Positions 1 through 10,008 of a stretch of 64,000 nucleotides of DNA are shown piece after piece (positions within the stretch are counted from its first letter, which is position 1; every line of letters starts with the position of its first letter). Position numbers and translations under genes: made by a program. The notes beneath the pieces were generated by a model that had not been told where the DNA came from, ran no database searches, and saw nothing but the letters and a program-made list of their open reading frames with translations. This DNA is from Ochrobactrum sp. RH2CCR150 (lineage in GTDB: Bacteria > Pseudomonadota > Alphaproteobacteria > Rhizobiales > Rhizobiaceae), in contig JACGXE010000008.1 in assembly GCA_014138095.1 (NCBI GenBank), forward strand, positions 124,001-188,000, in the 5' to 3' direction.

Positions 1-400
1 GCAAATGCGCACAATGCGGCGCCATGGACATGGATTCCTGACCGCCAGCCACGATAACCTTCGCATCGCCAGACTGGATCTGCTGCATGCCGAGCGCAAC
101 AGCGCGCAAGCCGGAACCGCAAAGCTGGTTGATCGCAAAACCCGTTGCTTCTTTCGGACAACCGGCCGCCATAGCAGCCTGACGCGCAGGGTTCTGCCCC
201 TCGCCTGCCGTCAGCACCTGTCCGAGAATGACTTCATCGACATCGTCAGCTGCAACGCCTGCCCGTTCCAGAGCTGCCTTGATGACCGTCGCACCCAGTT
301 CATGGGCAGGCACAGTGGCAAAAGCACCGTTGAAGGACCCCACTGCCGTGCGAGCGGCGCTGGCGATAACGATGGCTTTCGGATCGGTTGCGGCAGTCAT
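1..400 (-). CDS. phaA: Acetyl-CoA C-acetyltransferase (thiolase), 5' part only
   Basis: The gene runs leftwards off the window, so only the first 133 residues are visible. They read as the N-terminal half of a biosynthetic thiolase, which joins two acetyl-CoA to acetoacetyl-CoA at the head of polyhydroxybutyrate or ketone-body metabolism. The nucleophilic cysteine lies in the motif NQLCGSGLRA at about residue 94, and the family stretches AARTAVGSFNG and GQNPARQAA are present. The ATG at 398-400 is preceded by a good ribosome-binding site (GGAGG, reverse strand, near 407-411). The role fits the 3-hydroxybutyrate dehydrogenase gene at 6.8 kb. The exact symbol (phaA, phbA or atoB) cannot be settled from half a gene. 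Confidence 0.9.
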   Translation of the reverse strand, partial: MTAATDPKAIVIASAARTAVGSFNGAFATVPAHELGATVIKAALERAGVAADDVDEVILGQVLTAGEGQNPARQAAMAAGCPKEATGFAINQLCGSGLRAVALGMQQIQSGDAKVIVAGGQESMSMAPHCAHL

Positions 401-578
401 GCTATTCCTCCGTGACAAACTGTTGCGACAGAGAAAAACCAAAAAGACCGCCTTGGCAAGGATTACATCACAAACCCGCGGCAAAGCGAAAAGCTGTTTC
501 TCCTGAATGGAGCTACTTTAGCGGATGCGGATCATCCCACAGGCGCTAAACTGAGCGTATTGAAACAGGAGATTTCCG

Positions 579-1010
579 ATGATCCAACTCACGCTCGATC
601 AGGCCAATTCCATCATTGCAACTGCTTTTGCCAAGGCCGCCGAACTGAAGCTCAAGCCGCTCGCCGTCTCGGTGTTCGATGCTGGCGGCAATCTCAAGGC
701 ATTCCAGCGGCAGGACGGCACATCGATCCTTCGCTTCGAAATCGCATCCGGTAAAGCCTTTGGCGCTCTGGCGGTCGGGACCGGCTCGCGCTGGCTGCAC
801 AATCAGGCAAAGGATCGCCCGCATTTTCTGGAGGGCCTCTCCGGCGTTTCCGGCGGCAAAATCGTTCCAGTACCTGGCGGCGTCATCATCAAGAATAGCG
901 ATGGAGAAATTGTTGGTGCTGTCGGTGTTTCGGGAGATACATCCGACAATGATGAAGCTGTCGCCATTGCTGGCATAGAAAAGGCGGGCTTCACCGCAGA
1001 CGCAGGCTGA
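579..1010 (+). CDS. GlcG/HbpS-family (heme-degrading-domain) protein
   Basis: This 143-residue protein matches the GlcG/HbpS family along its length: an N-terminal LTLDQANSIIATAFAKA helix, the strand AVSVFDAGGNLKAFQRQDG, the KAFGALAVGTGSR helix, and the terminal GEIVGAVGVSGDTSDNDEAVA segment. Some relatives bind heme or small ligands, and some lie in glycolate operons, but the biochemical role of most members is unknown. The ATG is preceded by an AGGAG site eight bases upstream. It is followed directly by a hairpin terminator at 1024-1048, so it is probably transcribed alone. There is no signal peptide or membrane segment. Confidence 0.88.
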   Translation: MIQLTLDQANSIIATAFAKAAELKLKPLAVSVFDAGGNLKAFQRQDGTSILRFEIASGKAFGALAVGTGSRWLHNQAKDRPHFLEGLSGVSGGKIVPVPGGVIIKNSDGEIVGAVGVSGDTSDNDEAVAIAGIEKAGFTADAG

Positions 1011-1023
1011 GCCTAAAATGAGA

Positions 1024-1048
1024 AAGGCCGCGAAATACTCGCGGCCTT
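1024..1048 (+). terminator. Hairpin terminator after the GlcG-like gene
   Basis: A perfect 10-bp stem (AAGGCCGCGA with TCGCGGCCTT) around a five-base loop starts 13 bases after the stop codon. The following T tract is short, so termination may be partial. It could also act on a transcript from the right-hand side. Confidence 0.75.
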
Positions 1049-1061
1049 CACATCGCATCAG

Positions 1062-1262
1062 TTATCCCAGATTATTGAGCGCGAAATGCGTAATGGCCGT
1101 GGCGCCATCTTCGTCCAAACGCCCATTCAAACTGGGTGTGTCAGACATATTCATCGAATGAAATTCATTATAGTTCGCATTGTCAATTATATTGAACAGT
1201 GAAACAACGCAGCTTAATGAAATTCCGGAGTTTAAAATTGCAGATTTGAAATATTCTTCCAT
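1062..1262 (-). CDS. Possible small AT-rich protein of unknown function
   Basis: A 66-residue reading frame from the ATG at 1260-1262. I recognise no family. The N-terminal half is encoded by AT-rich DNA unlike the neighbours, while the C-terminal half (ending DGATAITHFALNNLG) has ordinary base composition. There is no convincing ribosome-binding site, only GGG ten bases upstream. It lies between the hairpin at 1024-1048 and the rpmF terminator at 1406-1444. It may be a genuine small gene, a decayed remnant, or chance. No signal peptide or membrane helix is clear. Confidence 0.3.
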   Translation of the reverse strand: MEEYFKSAILNSGISLSCVVSLFNIIDNANYNEFHSMNMSDTPSLNGRLDEDGATAITHFALNNLG

Positions 1263-1405
1263 GTTCAGACCCAATAAATTTATTAATACAAATCATACAC
1301 TTGATATAATTGATCTTAAATGCGGCCTAAATTTGTTTTTTTATCAAAAGGTAAAAGTAAACGTCATCTATAGTGCGAATATCAAATTTTTCCAAAAAAT
1401 AATAA

Positions 1406-1444
1406 AAGAAAACGCCGCTTCCGGTTTCCCGGAAACGGCGTTTT
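1406..1444 (-). terminator. rpmF terminator
   Basis: The stem AAACGCCG...CGGCGTTT encloses a second inner pairing (TTCCGG with CCGGAA). On the minus strand it is followed by a run rich in T. It lies about 40 bases past the rpmF stop codon and could work in both directions. Confidence 0.8.
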
Positions 1445-1486
1445 TGAAACCTGTCTGCTAAGCTGCGGTAAACCGCAGCGTCAGAC

Positions 1487-1666
1487 CTATTCCTTAGCTT
1501 CGAGGACCTGACGGCCGCGATACATACCGCTCTTCAGATCGATATGATGCGGACGACGAAGTTCGCCCGAGTTCTTGTCCTCGACATAAGTCGGGGCCTT
1601 CAGAGCGTCAGCCGAACGGCGCATGCCGCGCTTCGACGGAGACGTTTTTCTTTTAGGTACTGCCAT
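1487..1666 (-). CDS. rpmF: 50S ribosomal protein L32
   Basis: The 59-residue product begins [18 protein letters not shown], the hallmark of bacterial L32, a small basic protein of the large ribosomal subunit. It contains the region [21 protein letters not shown] typical of alphaproteobacterial members, which lack the zinc-binding cysteines of some other L32 proteins. The length is normal for the family. The ATG at 1664-1666 is the natural start. The gene lies downstream of mtgA on the same strand, 150 bases away, and is followed by its own terminator. Confidence 0.97.
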   Translation of the reverse strand: MAVPKRKTSPSKRGMRRSADALKAPTYVEDKNSGELRRPHHIDLKSGMYRGRQVLEAKE

Positions 1667-1816
1667 GGATCCAGCTCCACTGATCGGTCAATAAACGTCC
1701 GGCACGGCCCCGGTGGAGCCTGTCACAGCGGACAAAATTCCGGAAAGTCAGGTGCCTATACACGCTCTCGCGGGGTTTGACCAGTCGGAGTCTGATCTTT
1801 TTTTCACGACTCGCAT

Positions 1817-2584
1817 TTATTGTACGCAGGTCACATAGGGACCGGAGCGTACCGCGCGACCGGCAACGATACGCGCTATGCGCTGCATGTTGCGCGTCGG
1901 CTTCGCCGGATTGCGCAGTGCCGGATTGGGCAAGGTTACGGCCAGAAGCGCTGCCTGCTGCGCGTTGAGCTTTGCAGCCGGTCGCTTGAAGTAATGTTGT
2001 GCAGCGGCTTCAATACCGTAAATGCCCGGGCCCCACTCAGCGATGTTCAGATAGATCTCCATGATCCGGCGCTTGGACAGGATCGCATCGGCGGCCAGCG
2101 CCAGCGGAAATTCCAGCCCCTTGCGGATGAAAGAACGCCCATTCCACAGGAAGAGATTCTTCACCGTCTGCATGGTGATGGTGGAAGCACCCCGGCTTGG
2201 ACCGCCTTCACCGGCATCATCCAGCACAATGCTGAGCTGATGCCAGTCCACGCCGCCATGGCTACAGAATTGGCCGTCTTCTGCCATCATGACCGCATTG
2301 ATCACATTCGGCGAAATATCGTCGATGCTCACCCAGCGCCGATCAACATTCTGCAACAGGACATAGTCCTTCACCATCAGCATTGAGACTGGGCGCACGA
2401 AGGGGATCGAATAGACCAGGAGGAGAAAGAGCGGTAACACCGCCAGCACCAGCAAAACCCGGAACGCCAGAACAATCCGACGCCCCCACACGGGATCGGC
2501 CAGATAATTGCGACCGTTTTTGCTCTTTAAGATGATTTTGGCCACGCCCACCGCCTGATATACTCCCCCAGCGACATAAACCAT
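1817..2584 (-). CDS. mtgA: Monofunctional biosynthetic peptidoglycan transglycosylase
   Basis: This 255-residue protein is a glycosyltransferase-51 family enzyme that polymerises lipid II into glycan strands at the inner membrane. One transmembrane segment lies at about residues 37-60. The catalytic glutamate is in AEDGQFCSHGGVDWHQ (E102), and the other family motifs are GASTITMQTVKNLFLW (132-147) and KRRIMEIYLNIAEWG (171-185). There is no transpeptidase domain, and the length is typical of MtgA. It is transcribed towards rpmF. The gene is probably a supplement to class A penicillin-binding proteins. Confidence 0.95.
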   Translation of the reverse strand: MVYVAGGVYQAVGVAKIILKSKNGRNYLADPVWGRRIVLAFRVLLVLAVLPLFLLLVYSIPFVRPVSMLMVKDYVLLQNVDRRWVSIDDISPNVINAVMMAEDGQFCSHGGVDWHQLSIVLDDAGEGGPSRGASTITMQTVKNLFLWNGRSFIRKGLEFPLALAADAILSKRRIMEIYLNIAEWGPGIYGIEAAAQHYFKRPAAKLNAQQAALLAVTLPNPALRNPAKPTRNMQRIARIVAGRAVRSGPYVTCVQ

Positions 2585-2717
2585 TCTTTAATAATATAGA
2601 ACCCGATTCCATAATCCTGCGTTGGAAACAAGCCGGAAACATATCGTTTGATGACCGTCTGATGAAAAAGCCTGTGCTGATCGATATGCCCAGTTGACCA
2701 AATTAGCGCTTTCGTCC

Positions 2718-3644
2718 ATGCCGATCATCATGGAACATGTGACTGTCGAATTCACCGATGCCCTGAACCGTCGCGCCCACGAAGTGGAAACGATGCTGAT
2801 CGGGCTTCTTGATGAGCGCCTTCGCACTGGCGAGATCGCCCGACCGGAACGGCTGATCGCCGCCATGCGTCACGGCGTGCTGAATGGTGGCAAAAGACTG
2901 CGTCCGTTCCTCGTTGTGGAAAGCGCTGCATTGTTCGGCAAGAGCGGCGATGCCGTCCTGCGGGTTGCCGCAGCACTGGAATGCATCCATTGTTATTCGC
3001 TCGTTCACGACGATCTTCCGGCGATGGACGATGACGATCTGCGCCGCGGCCAACCGACGGTGCACAAGGCCTTTGACGAAGCGGCTGCGATTCTCGCGGG
3101 CGACAGCCTTCTTACCTACGCTTTTGACATTGTCTCCTCTGACGAGACCGATCTCGATCCATCGGTGCGCGTACAACTGGTTTCCGCCCTTGCCCGCGCT
3201 TCCGGCCTTGGCGGCATGGCGGGCGGACAGGCCCTCGACCTGATGGCCGAGACAAAAAAGCCGGACGAAGCTGGCATCATAACGCTTCAGGCGATGAAAA
3301 CCGGCGCGCTGATCCGCTTTGCCTGCGAGGCAGGGGCAATCATCGCCGACGCCTCCCGCGAAGATCGCGAACGCATGGCGGAATTCGGCTCGGCCATCGG
3401 TCTTGCTTTCCAGCTTGCCGACGACCTTCTGGATGTGACGGCAGATGCCGCTGCAATGGGCAAGGCGACCGGCAAGGATGCAGCTGCTGGCAAGGCGACG
3501 CTTGTGGCGCTGCATGGCATTGACTGGACGCGCAAACAACTGTCGGGCCTTGTCGCTCAGGCGGAAAGCCTGCTCGCTCCTTTCGGCAAAGATGCCGATA
3601 TTCTCAAGCAGGCCGCACGCTTCATCGCCGAACGCCAGAGCTGA
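2718..3644 (+). CDS. ispA: Polyprenyl (farnesyl/geranyl) diphosphate synthase
   Basis: A soluble all-helical prenyl transferase that condenses isopentenyl diphosphate with allylic diphosphates. The first aspartate-rich motif is DDLPAMDDDD and the second is QLADDLLD; GGKRLRP near the N-terminus binds diphosphate. The residues before the first motif (CIHCYSLVH) are of the short-chain, farnesyl-producing type, but chain length is inference. I chose ATG 2718; ATG 2730 is also possible, and a TTG lies in frame at 2694. No strong ribosome-binding site separates them. With ispG at 5.4-6.7 kb it belongs to isoprenoid synthesis, though the two genes are not in one operon. Confidence 0.92.
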   Translation: MPIIMEHVTVEFTDALNRRAHEVETMLIGLLDERLRTGEIARPERLIAAMRHGVLNGGKRLRPFLVVESAALFGKSGDAVLRVAAALECIHCYSLVHDDLPAMDDDDLRRGQPTVHKAFDEAAAILAGDSLLTYAFDIVSSDETDLDPSVRVQLVSALARASGLGGMAGGQALDLMAETKKPDEAGIITLQAMKTGALIRFACEAGAIIADASREDRERMAEFGSAIGLAFQLADDLLDVTADAAAMGKATGKDAAAGKATLVALHGIDWTRKQLSGLVAQAESLLAPFGKDADILKQAARFIAERQS

Positions 3645-3647
3645 TAC

Positions 3648-4106
3648 TCACAGATCGTCTTCTCGGACCTTGATCAGAACGACATCATCGACAGAAAGTA
3701 TGCGCCCATCCTGCGCGCGCACGTCGAGCTTGGCAATATTCTGACCCGACACACTGTCGACCAGCCGTGAATGCGGCTCCTCCGGCGCGAAGAGATGCGT
3801 CTCGCCCCATTGCCGCAAGGCAACCACGACCGGCAGAAGATCGCGCCCTTTCTCAGTCAGCACATATTCCTGATGCGCACCGCCATTGGGATCGGGCACG
3901 CTTTCCAGAATGCCCTCGCCAGTCAGCTTGCGCAGACGCTCGGCCAGAATATTGCGCGCAATGCCCAGATTCTTCTGAAAGGCACTGAAGCGCGTCACGT
4001 CGTCAAAGGCCTCGCGCACGATCAGCAGCGACCACCAGTCGCCGATCACATCCAGCGCCCGCGCACTGGGGCAATAGTCGCCTTTCAGGCTTTTCTTGCG
4101 AACCAT
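3648..4106 (-). CDS. HxlR-family transcriptional regulator
   Basis: The 152-residue protein has the HxlR-type winged helix: CPSARALDVIGDWWSLLIVREAF, then RFSAFQKNLGIARNILAERLRKL as recognition region, followed by a wing. The opening CPSARA segment carries the cysteine that in some relatives senses aldehydes or redox state. The C-terminal 50 residues extend beyond the minimal HxlR domain. ATG 4104-4106 has GGAG five bases upstream; a GTG at 4110-4112 is an alternative. It is divergent from an MFS transporter, and a palindrome lies between them, so it probably controls that transporter and itself. Confidence 0.9.
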   Translation of the reverse strand: MVRKKSLKGDYCPSARALDVIGDWWSLLIVREAFDDVTRFSAFQKNLGIARNILAERLRKLTGEGILESVPDPNGGAHQEYVLTEKGRDLLPVVVALRQWGETHLFAPEEPHSRLVDSVSGQNIAKLDVRAQDGRILSVDDVVLIKVREDDL

Positions 4107-4164
4107 CTTCACTCCATCCAGTCAATTTGGTTGCAATATAAAACTTATTTCGCTACAAGCAAAA

Positions 4165-4183
4165 TGGTTTCATATTAAAACCA
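4165..4183. promoter_or_regulatory. Candidate HxlR operator
   Basis: The interrupted palindrome TGGTTT-N7-AAACCA sits between the divergent HxlR and MFS genes, just ahead of the MFS ribosome-binding site. A further TTGGTT half-site lies near 4126. The position and symmetry suit an operator of a dimeric regulator; binding is inferred. Confidence 0.5.
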
Positions 4184-4201
4184 AACTTGCTGGAGTTCAT
4201 C

Positions 4202-6732
<2,531 letters not shown>

Positions 6733-6835
6733 TTAACTGGGTCTGCGCTTATAAGGATTTCGATCTATATAATCACTTGCCGACGCATTGTCGCCCTCTC
6801 ATTATGCGCGTCATCATAAACGAGGATGCCCGCCC

Positions 6836-7627
6836 ATGACCGACGCAACTGCCCGCAAAACCGCTATTGTCACCGGCTCCAATTCCGGGATCGGCCTTGG
6901 CATCGCCCATGCATTGGCGTCCGCGGGACACAACGTTGTGATCAACTCCTTCACCGACCGAGACGAAGATCATGCACTTGCCCGTATGCTGGGCGAAGAA
7001 CATGGCGTCAGCGTGGTCTATATCGCAGCCGATATGTCGAAGGGCGATGATTGCCGCAGGCTGGTCGCCGACAGCGTCAAGGCGTTCGGCAGCGCCGATA
7101 TTCTGGTCAACAATGCAGGCATCCAGCATGTCGCGCCGGTGGAAGAATTTCCGACCGAGCAATGGGACCGCATTATCGCGATCAACCTGACCTCGGCCTT
7201 CCATACATCCGCCGCCGCCATCCCGCACATGCGTGCGGGCGGCTGGGGGCGCATCATCAACATAGCATCGGCCCACGGATTGGTCGCCTCGCCGTTCAAG
7301 TCAGCCTATGTTGCGGCCAAGCACGGCATTGTCGGCTTGACCAAGACGCTGGCGCTGGAACTGGCAACAGCCAAGATCACCGCCAATTCCATCTGCCCCG
7401 GCTATGTGCTGACACCGCTTGTGGAAGCGCAGATTCCAGACCAGATGAAGGCCCACAACATGGATCGTGAAACGGTGATCCACGACGTGATGCTCGATAA
7501 GCAGCCGACGAAGGAATTCGTCACCACCGCGCAGATCGGGGCGCTCGCAGCCTTCCTCGCCACGGACGCGGCCGCACAGATCAATGGCGCGGCCCTGCCT
7601 GTCGAAGGCGGCTGGACCGCGGAATAA
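6836..7627 (+). CDS. bdhA: D-3-hydroxybutyrate dehydrogenase
   Basis: A 263-residue short-chain dehydrogenase. The nucleotide motif is TGSNSGIGLGIA, NNAG follows at the end of strand 4, and the catalytic set is Ser (IASAHG) with Tyr-Lys in YVAAK. The sequence through ICPGYVLTPLVEAQIPDQ and DKQPTKEFVT is the pattern of NAD-dependent 3-hydroxybutyrate dehydrogenases, which oxidise the monomer of polyhydroxybutyrate to acetoacetate. ATG 6836 has GAGG eleven bases upstream; a TTG in frame at 6788 would add 16 poorly conserved residues. The gene is divergent from ispG and is followed by a dispersed repeat at 7647. Confidence 0.93.
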   Translation: MTDATARKTAIVTGSNSGIGLGIAHALASAGHNVVINSFTDRDEDHALARMLGEEHGVSVVYIAADMSKGDDCRRLVADSVKAFGSADILVNNAGIQHVAPVEEFPTEQWDRIIAINLTSAFHTSAAAIPHMRAGGWGRIINIASAHGLVASPFKSAYVAAKHGIVGLTKTLALELATAKITANSICPGYVLTPLVEAQIPDQMKAHNMDRETVIHDVMLDKQPTKEFVTTAQIGALAAFLATDAAAQINGAALPVEGGWTAE

Positions 7628-7646
7628 ACAGATCTATTCATTTGTT

Positions 7647-7699
7647 TTTGCGCATTATCCTACGCAAAACCGCTACGCACTTTTGCTGGAAATGCTCTA
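7647..7699 (-). repeat. Dispersed intergenic repeat, copy 1
   Basis: About 50 bases, read on the minus strand from TAGAGCATTTCCAGCAAAAG, match the segment at 48669-48720 almost base for base. The first TAG of this copy is the stop codon of the MFS gene that ends at 7697. Repeats of this kind are widespread in rhizobial genomes as I remember them. Confidence 0.8.
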
Positions 7700-8887
7700 A
7701 TGCTTCTGGTCGGCGTATCGAGCGAGACTGGAAAAGGCGAGCACCACCAGAAGCAACGCAGGCAGCGCGATGAACACCACCCCGAAACCGCTATGGCTGG
7801 CGACAAAGCCGATCAGCGACGGGGCCACCAGCATGCCGGAATAGCCAAGCGTCGTTGCAATCGACAGGCCGACGCTCGGATTGACGCCCGGCATATTCCC
7901 AGCCATCGAAAAGGCAATCGGCACCATGTTGGAAATGCCGATGCCGCAAATGGCGAAGCCGACCAGCGACACATAAGGATCGGTGGAAAAGCCGACAATC
8001 AACATGCCGATAATGGCAATGACCGTGCAGACACGCAGCGTCCGCACTGCGCCGAAACGGTCGCGCACCAGATCGCCCGCAAAGCGCATTACCGCCATGG
8101 AGAAGGAGAAGGCCGCAAAGCCGAAGCCCGCCAGCGTCACCGACGCGCCCAGATCCTGACGCATATGATAAGCGCTCCAGTCAATGATCGCGCCTTCCGG
8201 CACCATCGAAAACAAAGCCATCACGCCGACAAGCCAAGGCAGCGGATTGCGCGGCAAGGTCAGCTTTTGCTTCTCGCCGCTGGGGTGATGGAACTTGTCG
8301 GCAATGACCGATGGCCACGCAACGGCGATCAGCCCCGCTGCAACAACGGTCGACACCAGCGCATGAACGGTCGAGCCGAACTGTGCGATGAGAAAGCCGC
8401 CACTTGCCGCGCCGATAAGTCCGCCGAGACTCCAGAATGCATGACAGGACGACATGATGGCACGGCGCATGGATTTCTCCACGGCGACCGCATTGGCATT
8501 CATTGCCACATCCATCGCAGCCATGGTGCCACCGAAATAGAACATAACGATCACGGCGGTGACGACATTCGGCACCAGAGCGATAATCAGCAGCGCCGGA
8601 ATGAAGGCCAGCGCGAAAATGCGCACCACAGCACCCGAACCACGTTGAGCCGACAAAGCCCCCGCCACCGGCATCATGGACAGCGAGCCGATGCCGAAGA
8701 CAAGGATCATCAGTCCCATGCCCGCACTGTCCAGCCCAAGGCGTGCGGCGAATTCCGGAATTTTCGGAGCCCAGCCACCGAAAATATAGCCGTTTGCCAG
8801 AAAGAGCAGCGCGACAGCGATGCGCTCTTTGGTGATCATTGGCGCGCGTGACAGCGCAGCATCTTCCCGTCCGGAAACCTGTTCCAT
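7697..8887 (-). CDS. MFS transporter, YbjJ/fucose-permease type
   Basis: About 396 residues with roughly twelve membrane segments. The opening of the membrane part (ALLFLANGYIFGGWAPKIPEF) and the region YFGGTMAAMDVAMNANAVAVE match the YbjJ/FucP-like branch of the major facilitator superfamily, whose members carry sugars or related solutes. ATG 8885-8887 is preceded by GAGGGA three bases upstream; a GTG at 8900-8902, inside the regulator gene, is the alternative. It follows the DeoR regulator on the same strand with almost no gap, so the two form an operon. The substrate is unknown. Confidence 0.87.
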   Translation of the reverse strand: MEQVSGREDAALSRAPMITKERIAVALLFLANGYIFGGWAPKIPEFAARLGLDSAGMGLMILVFGIGSLSMMPVAGALSAQRGSGAVVRIFALAFIPALLIIALVPNVVTAVIVMFYFGGTMAAMDVAMNANAVAVEKSMRRAIMSSCHAFWSLGGLIGAASGGFLIAQFGSTVHALVSTVVAAGLIAVAWPSVIADKFHHPSGEKQKLTLPRNPLPWLVGVMALFSMVPEGAIIDWSAYHMRQDLGASVTLAGFGFAAFSFSMAVMRFAGDLVRDRFGAVRTLRVCTVIAIIGMLIVGFSTDPYVSLVGFAICGIGISNMVPIAFSMAGNMPGVNPSVGLSIATTLGYSGMLVAPSLIGFVASHSGFGVVFIALPALLLVVLAFSSLARYADQKH

Positions 8888-8894
8888 ATGTCCC

Positions 8895-9680
8895 TCAGCC
8901 ACGGCCTGCTGCCGCGCGTAGTATATTCACGCCCGCCGCCACAAAGGGCGCAAGCAGTTCTTCATCGGCATCCTGTTCGACAGCCATGACACCGATATCA
9001 TCCAGTGAGACGACATCATGCGCTGCGACAGTGCCAAGCTTGTCATTGGTGATTGCCAGTACGACAGACCGGCTGCGGCTGGCAATGGTGCGCTTGAACT
9101 CGGCATCGTCCAGAAAAAGCGCGGTAACGCCGATTTCCGCTGCAACGCCGCAAGCACCAAGCACACAAAGATCAGGACGCAGCAGCTCTGCATCCCGCAA
9201 GGCGCGTGCGCCAACCGCAGCACTGACACGGCGATCAATGGGCCCGCCGATCATGATGAGTTCAATATCGGGCGCAGAAAGCAGAATAGTGGCAATCGAC
9301 GGCGTATTCGTGACAACCGTCAGCGCCTCGCCGCGCTCCACCAGAAGCCGTGCCAAAGCTGTATTGACCGAGGATGCATCGAGAAACACTGTCATTCCCG
9401 GCTTAATCAGGCCAAGCAGCACAACCGCCAACGACGCCTTGGCCTCCGTGCGCTCCACATCGCGCTCTGCCAGCGACAGCGATGACGGTGCAGCTTTCAG
9501 AGCGCCGCCATAAACACGCTTGCAGAGACCGGCAGCCGCCATATCGCGCAAGTCGCGACGGATCGTATCTTCCGACACGCCAAAGCTTTCGGCCAGCTCA
9601 GCCGCCAGCACGCGGCCCGACTGCTGCAACAGGTCCTGAATGCGCGCCTGTCTTTCATGAAGCAAAAGCTCCGTCGCCAC
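8895..9680 (-). CDS. DeoR/GlpR-family transcriptional regulator
   Basis: The 261-residue protein has the DeoR layout: an N-terminal helix-turn-helix (ERQARIQDLLQQSGRV, then LAESFGVSEDTIRRDLRDM), the wing CKRVYGGAL, and a C-terminal sugar-phosphate sensor domain with VFLDASSVNTALARLL, VVTNTPSIA and IGGPIDRRVSAAVG. Such proteins repress sugar-use genes until a phosphosugar binds. It is the first gene of an operon with the MFS transporter, so the two probably handle one carbohydrate. A repeat array directly upstream at 9691-9732 suggests autoregulation. Confidence 0.92.
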   Translation of the reverse strand: MATELLLHERQARIQDLLQQSGRVLAAELAESFGVSEDTIRRDLRDMAAAGLCKRVYGGALKAAPSSLSLAERDVERTEAKASLAVVLLGLIKPGMTVFLDASSVNTALARLLVERGEALTVVTNTPSIATILLSAPDIELIMIGGPIDRRVSAAVGARALRDAELLRPDLCVLGACGVAAEIGVTALFLDDAEFKRTIASRSRSVVLAITNDKLGTVAAHDVVSLDDIGVMAVEQDADEELLAPFVAAGVNILRAAAGRG

Positions 9681-9690
9681 TTATCTCTCC

Positions 9691-9732
9691 TAACACGCAT
9701 AAACATGCATAAATCGGCACAAACATGCATAT
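9691..9732. promoter_or_regulatory. Candidate DeoR-family operator array
   Basis: Two identical copies of AAACATGCAT begin at 9701 and 9721, exactly 20 bases apart, and an imperfect copy (TAACACGCAT) begins at 9691. All three sit in one 10-base register, on the same face of the helix, immediately upstream of the DeoR gene start. ATGCAT is itself palindromic. The operator role is inferred from position and spacing. Confidence 0.65.
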
Positions 9733-9764
9733 CAGAATTTGCGCGTACTGCAAGCACAAACAAA

Positions 9765-9793
9765 ATGCCGCGCCTTTTAAGGGGCGCGGCATT
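9765..9793 (-). terminator. Hairpin terminator, probably for pyc
   Basis: AATGCCGCGCC pairs with GGCGCGGCATT around a short A/T loop. On the minus strand a T-rich stretch follows. It is the only strong hairpin of terminator form between the pyc stop codon and the DeoR promoter, although about 215 bases from pyc, with a repeat element in between. Confidence 0.6.
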
Positions 9794-9856
9794 GGTTTGC
9801 TAACGGTTTTAACGACTGCGAATGCAACAGTTTCGGTCTGATCTGCCGCTACGCTG

Positions 9857-9952
9857 CCCCCTCATCCTGAGCCTGTCGAAGGACGAGGGCAAGCGCTGTG
9901 CGTTTCCCTCGCCCTTCGAGACGCCGTTTTCAACGGCTCCTCAGGATGAGGG
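9857..9952. repeat. Palindromic intergenic repeat, about 96 bp
   Basis: The outer arms CCCTCATCCTGAG (from 9859) and CTCAGGATGAGGG (to 9952) are inverted copies, and an inner pair, CGAAGGACGAGGG and CCCTCGCCCTTCG, is nested inside. Elements with the core CTCATCCTGAG...TCGAAGG are very common between genes of Rhizobiales and other alphaproteobacteria. It may fold in RNA and affect the pyc 3' end. Confidence 0.75.
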
Positions 9953-10008
9953 AAAAGGAGGCGTCGGGTACTGCGACCCCAAATCGCCCGCTTCCATTGA
10001 ACCAAGAA

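Noticed and set aside
1180-1461. A 93-codon plus-strand frame
   Set aside because: It runs through the rpmF terminator and through AT-rich DNA, and lacks a ribosome-binding site.
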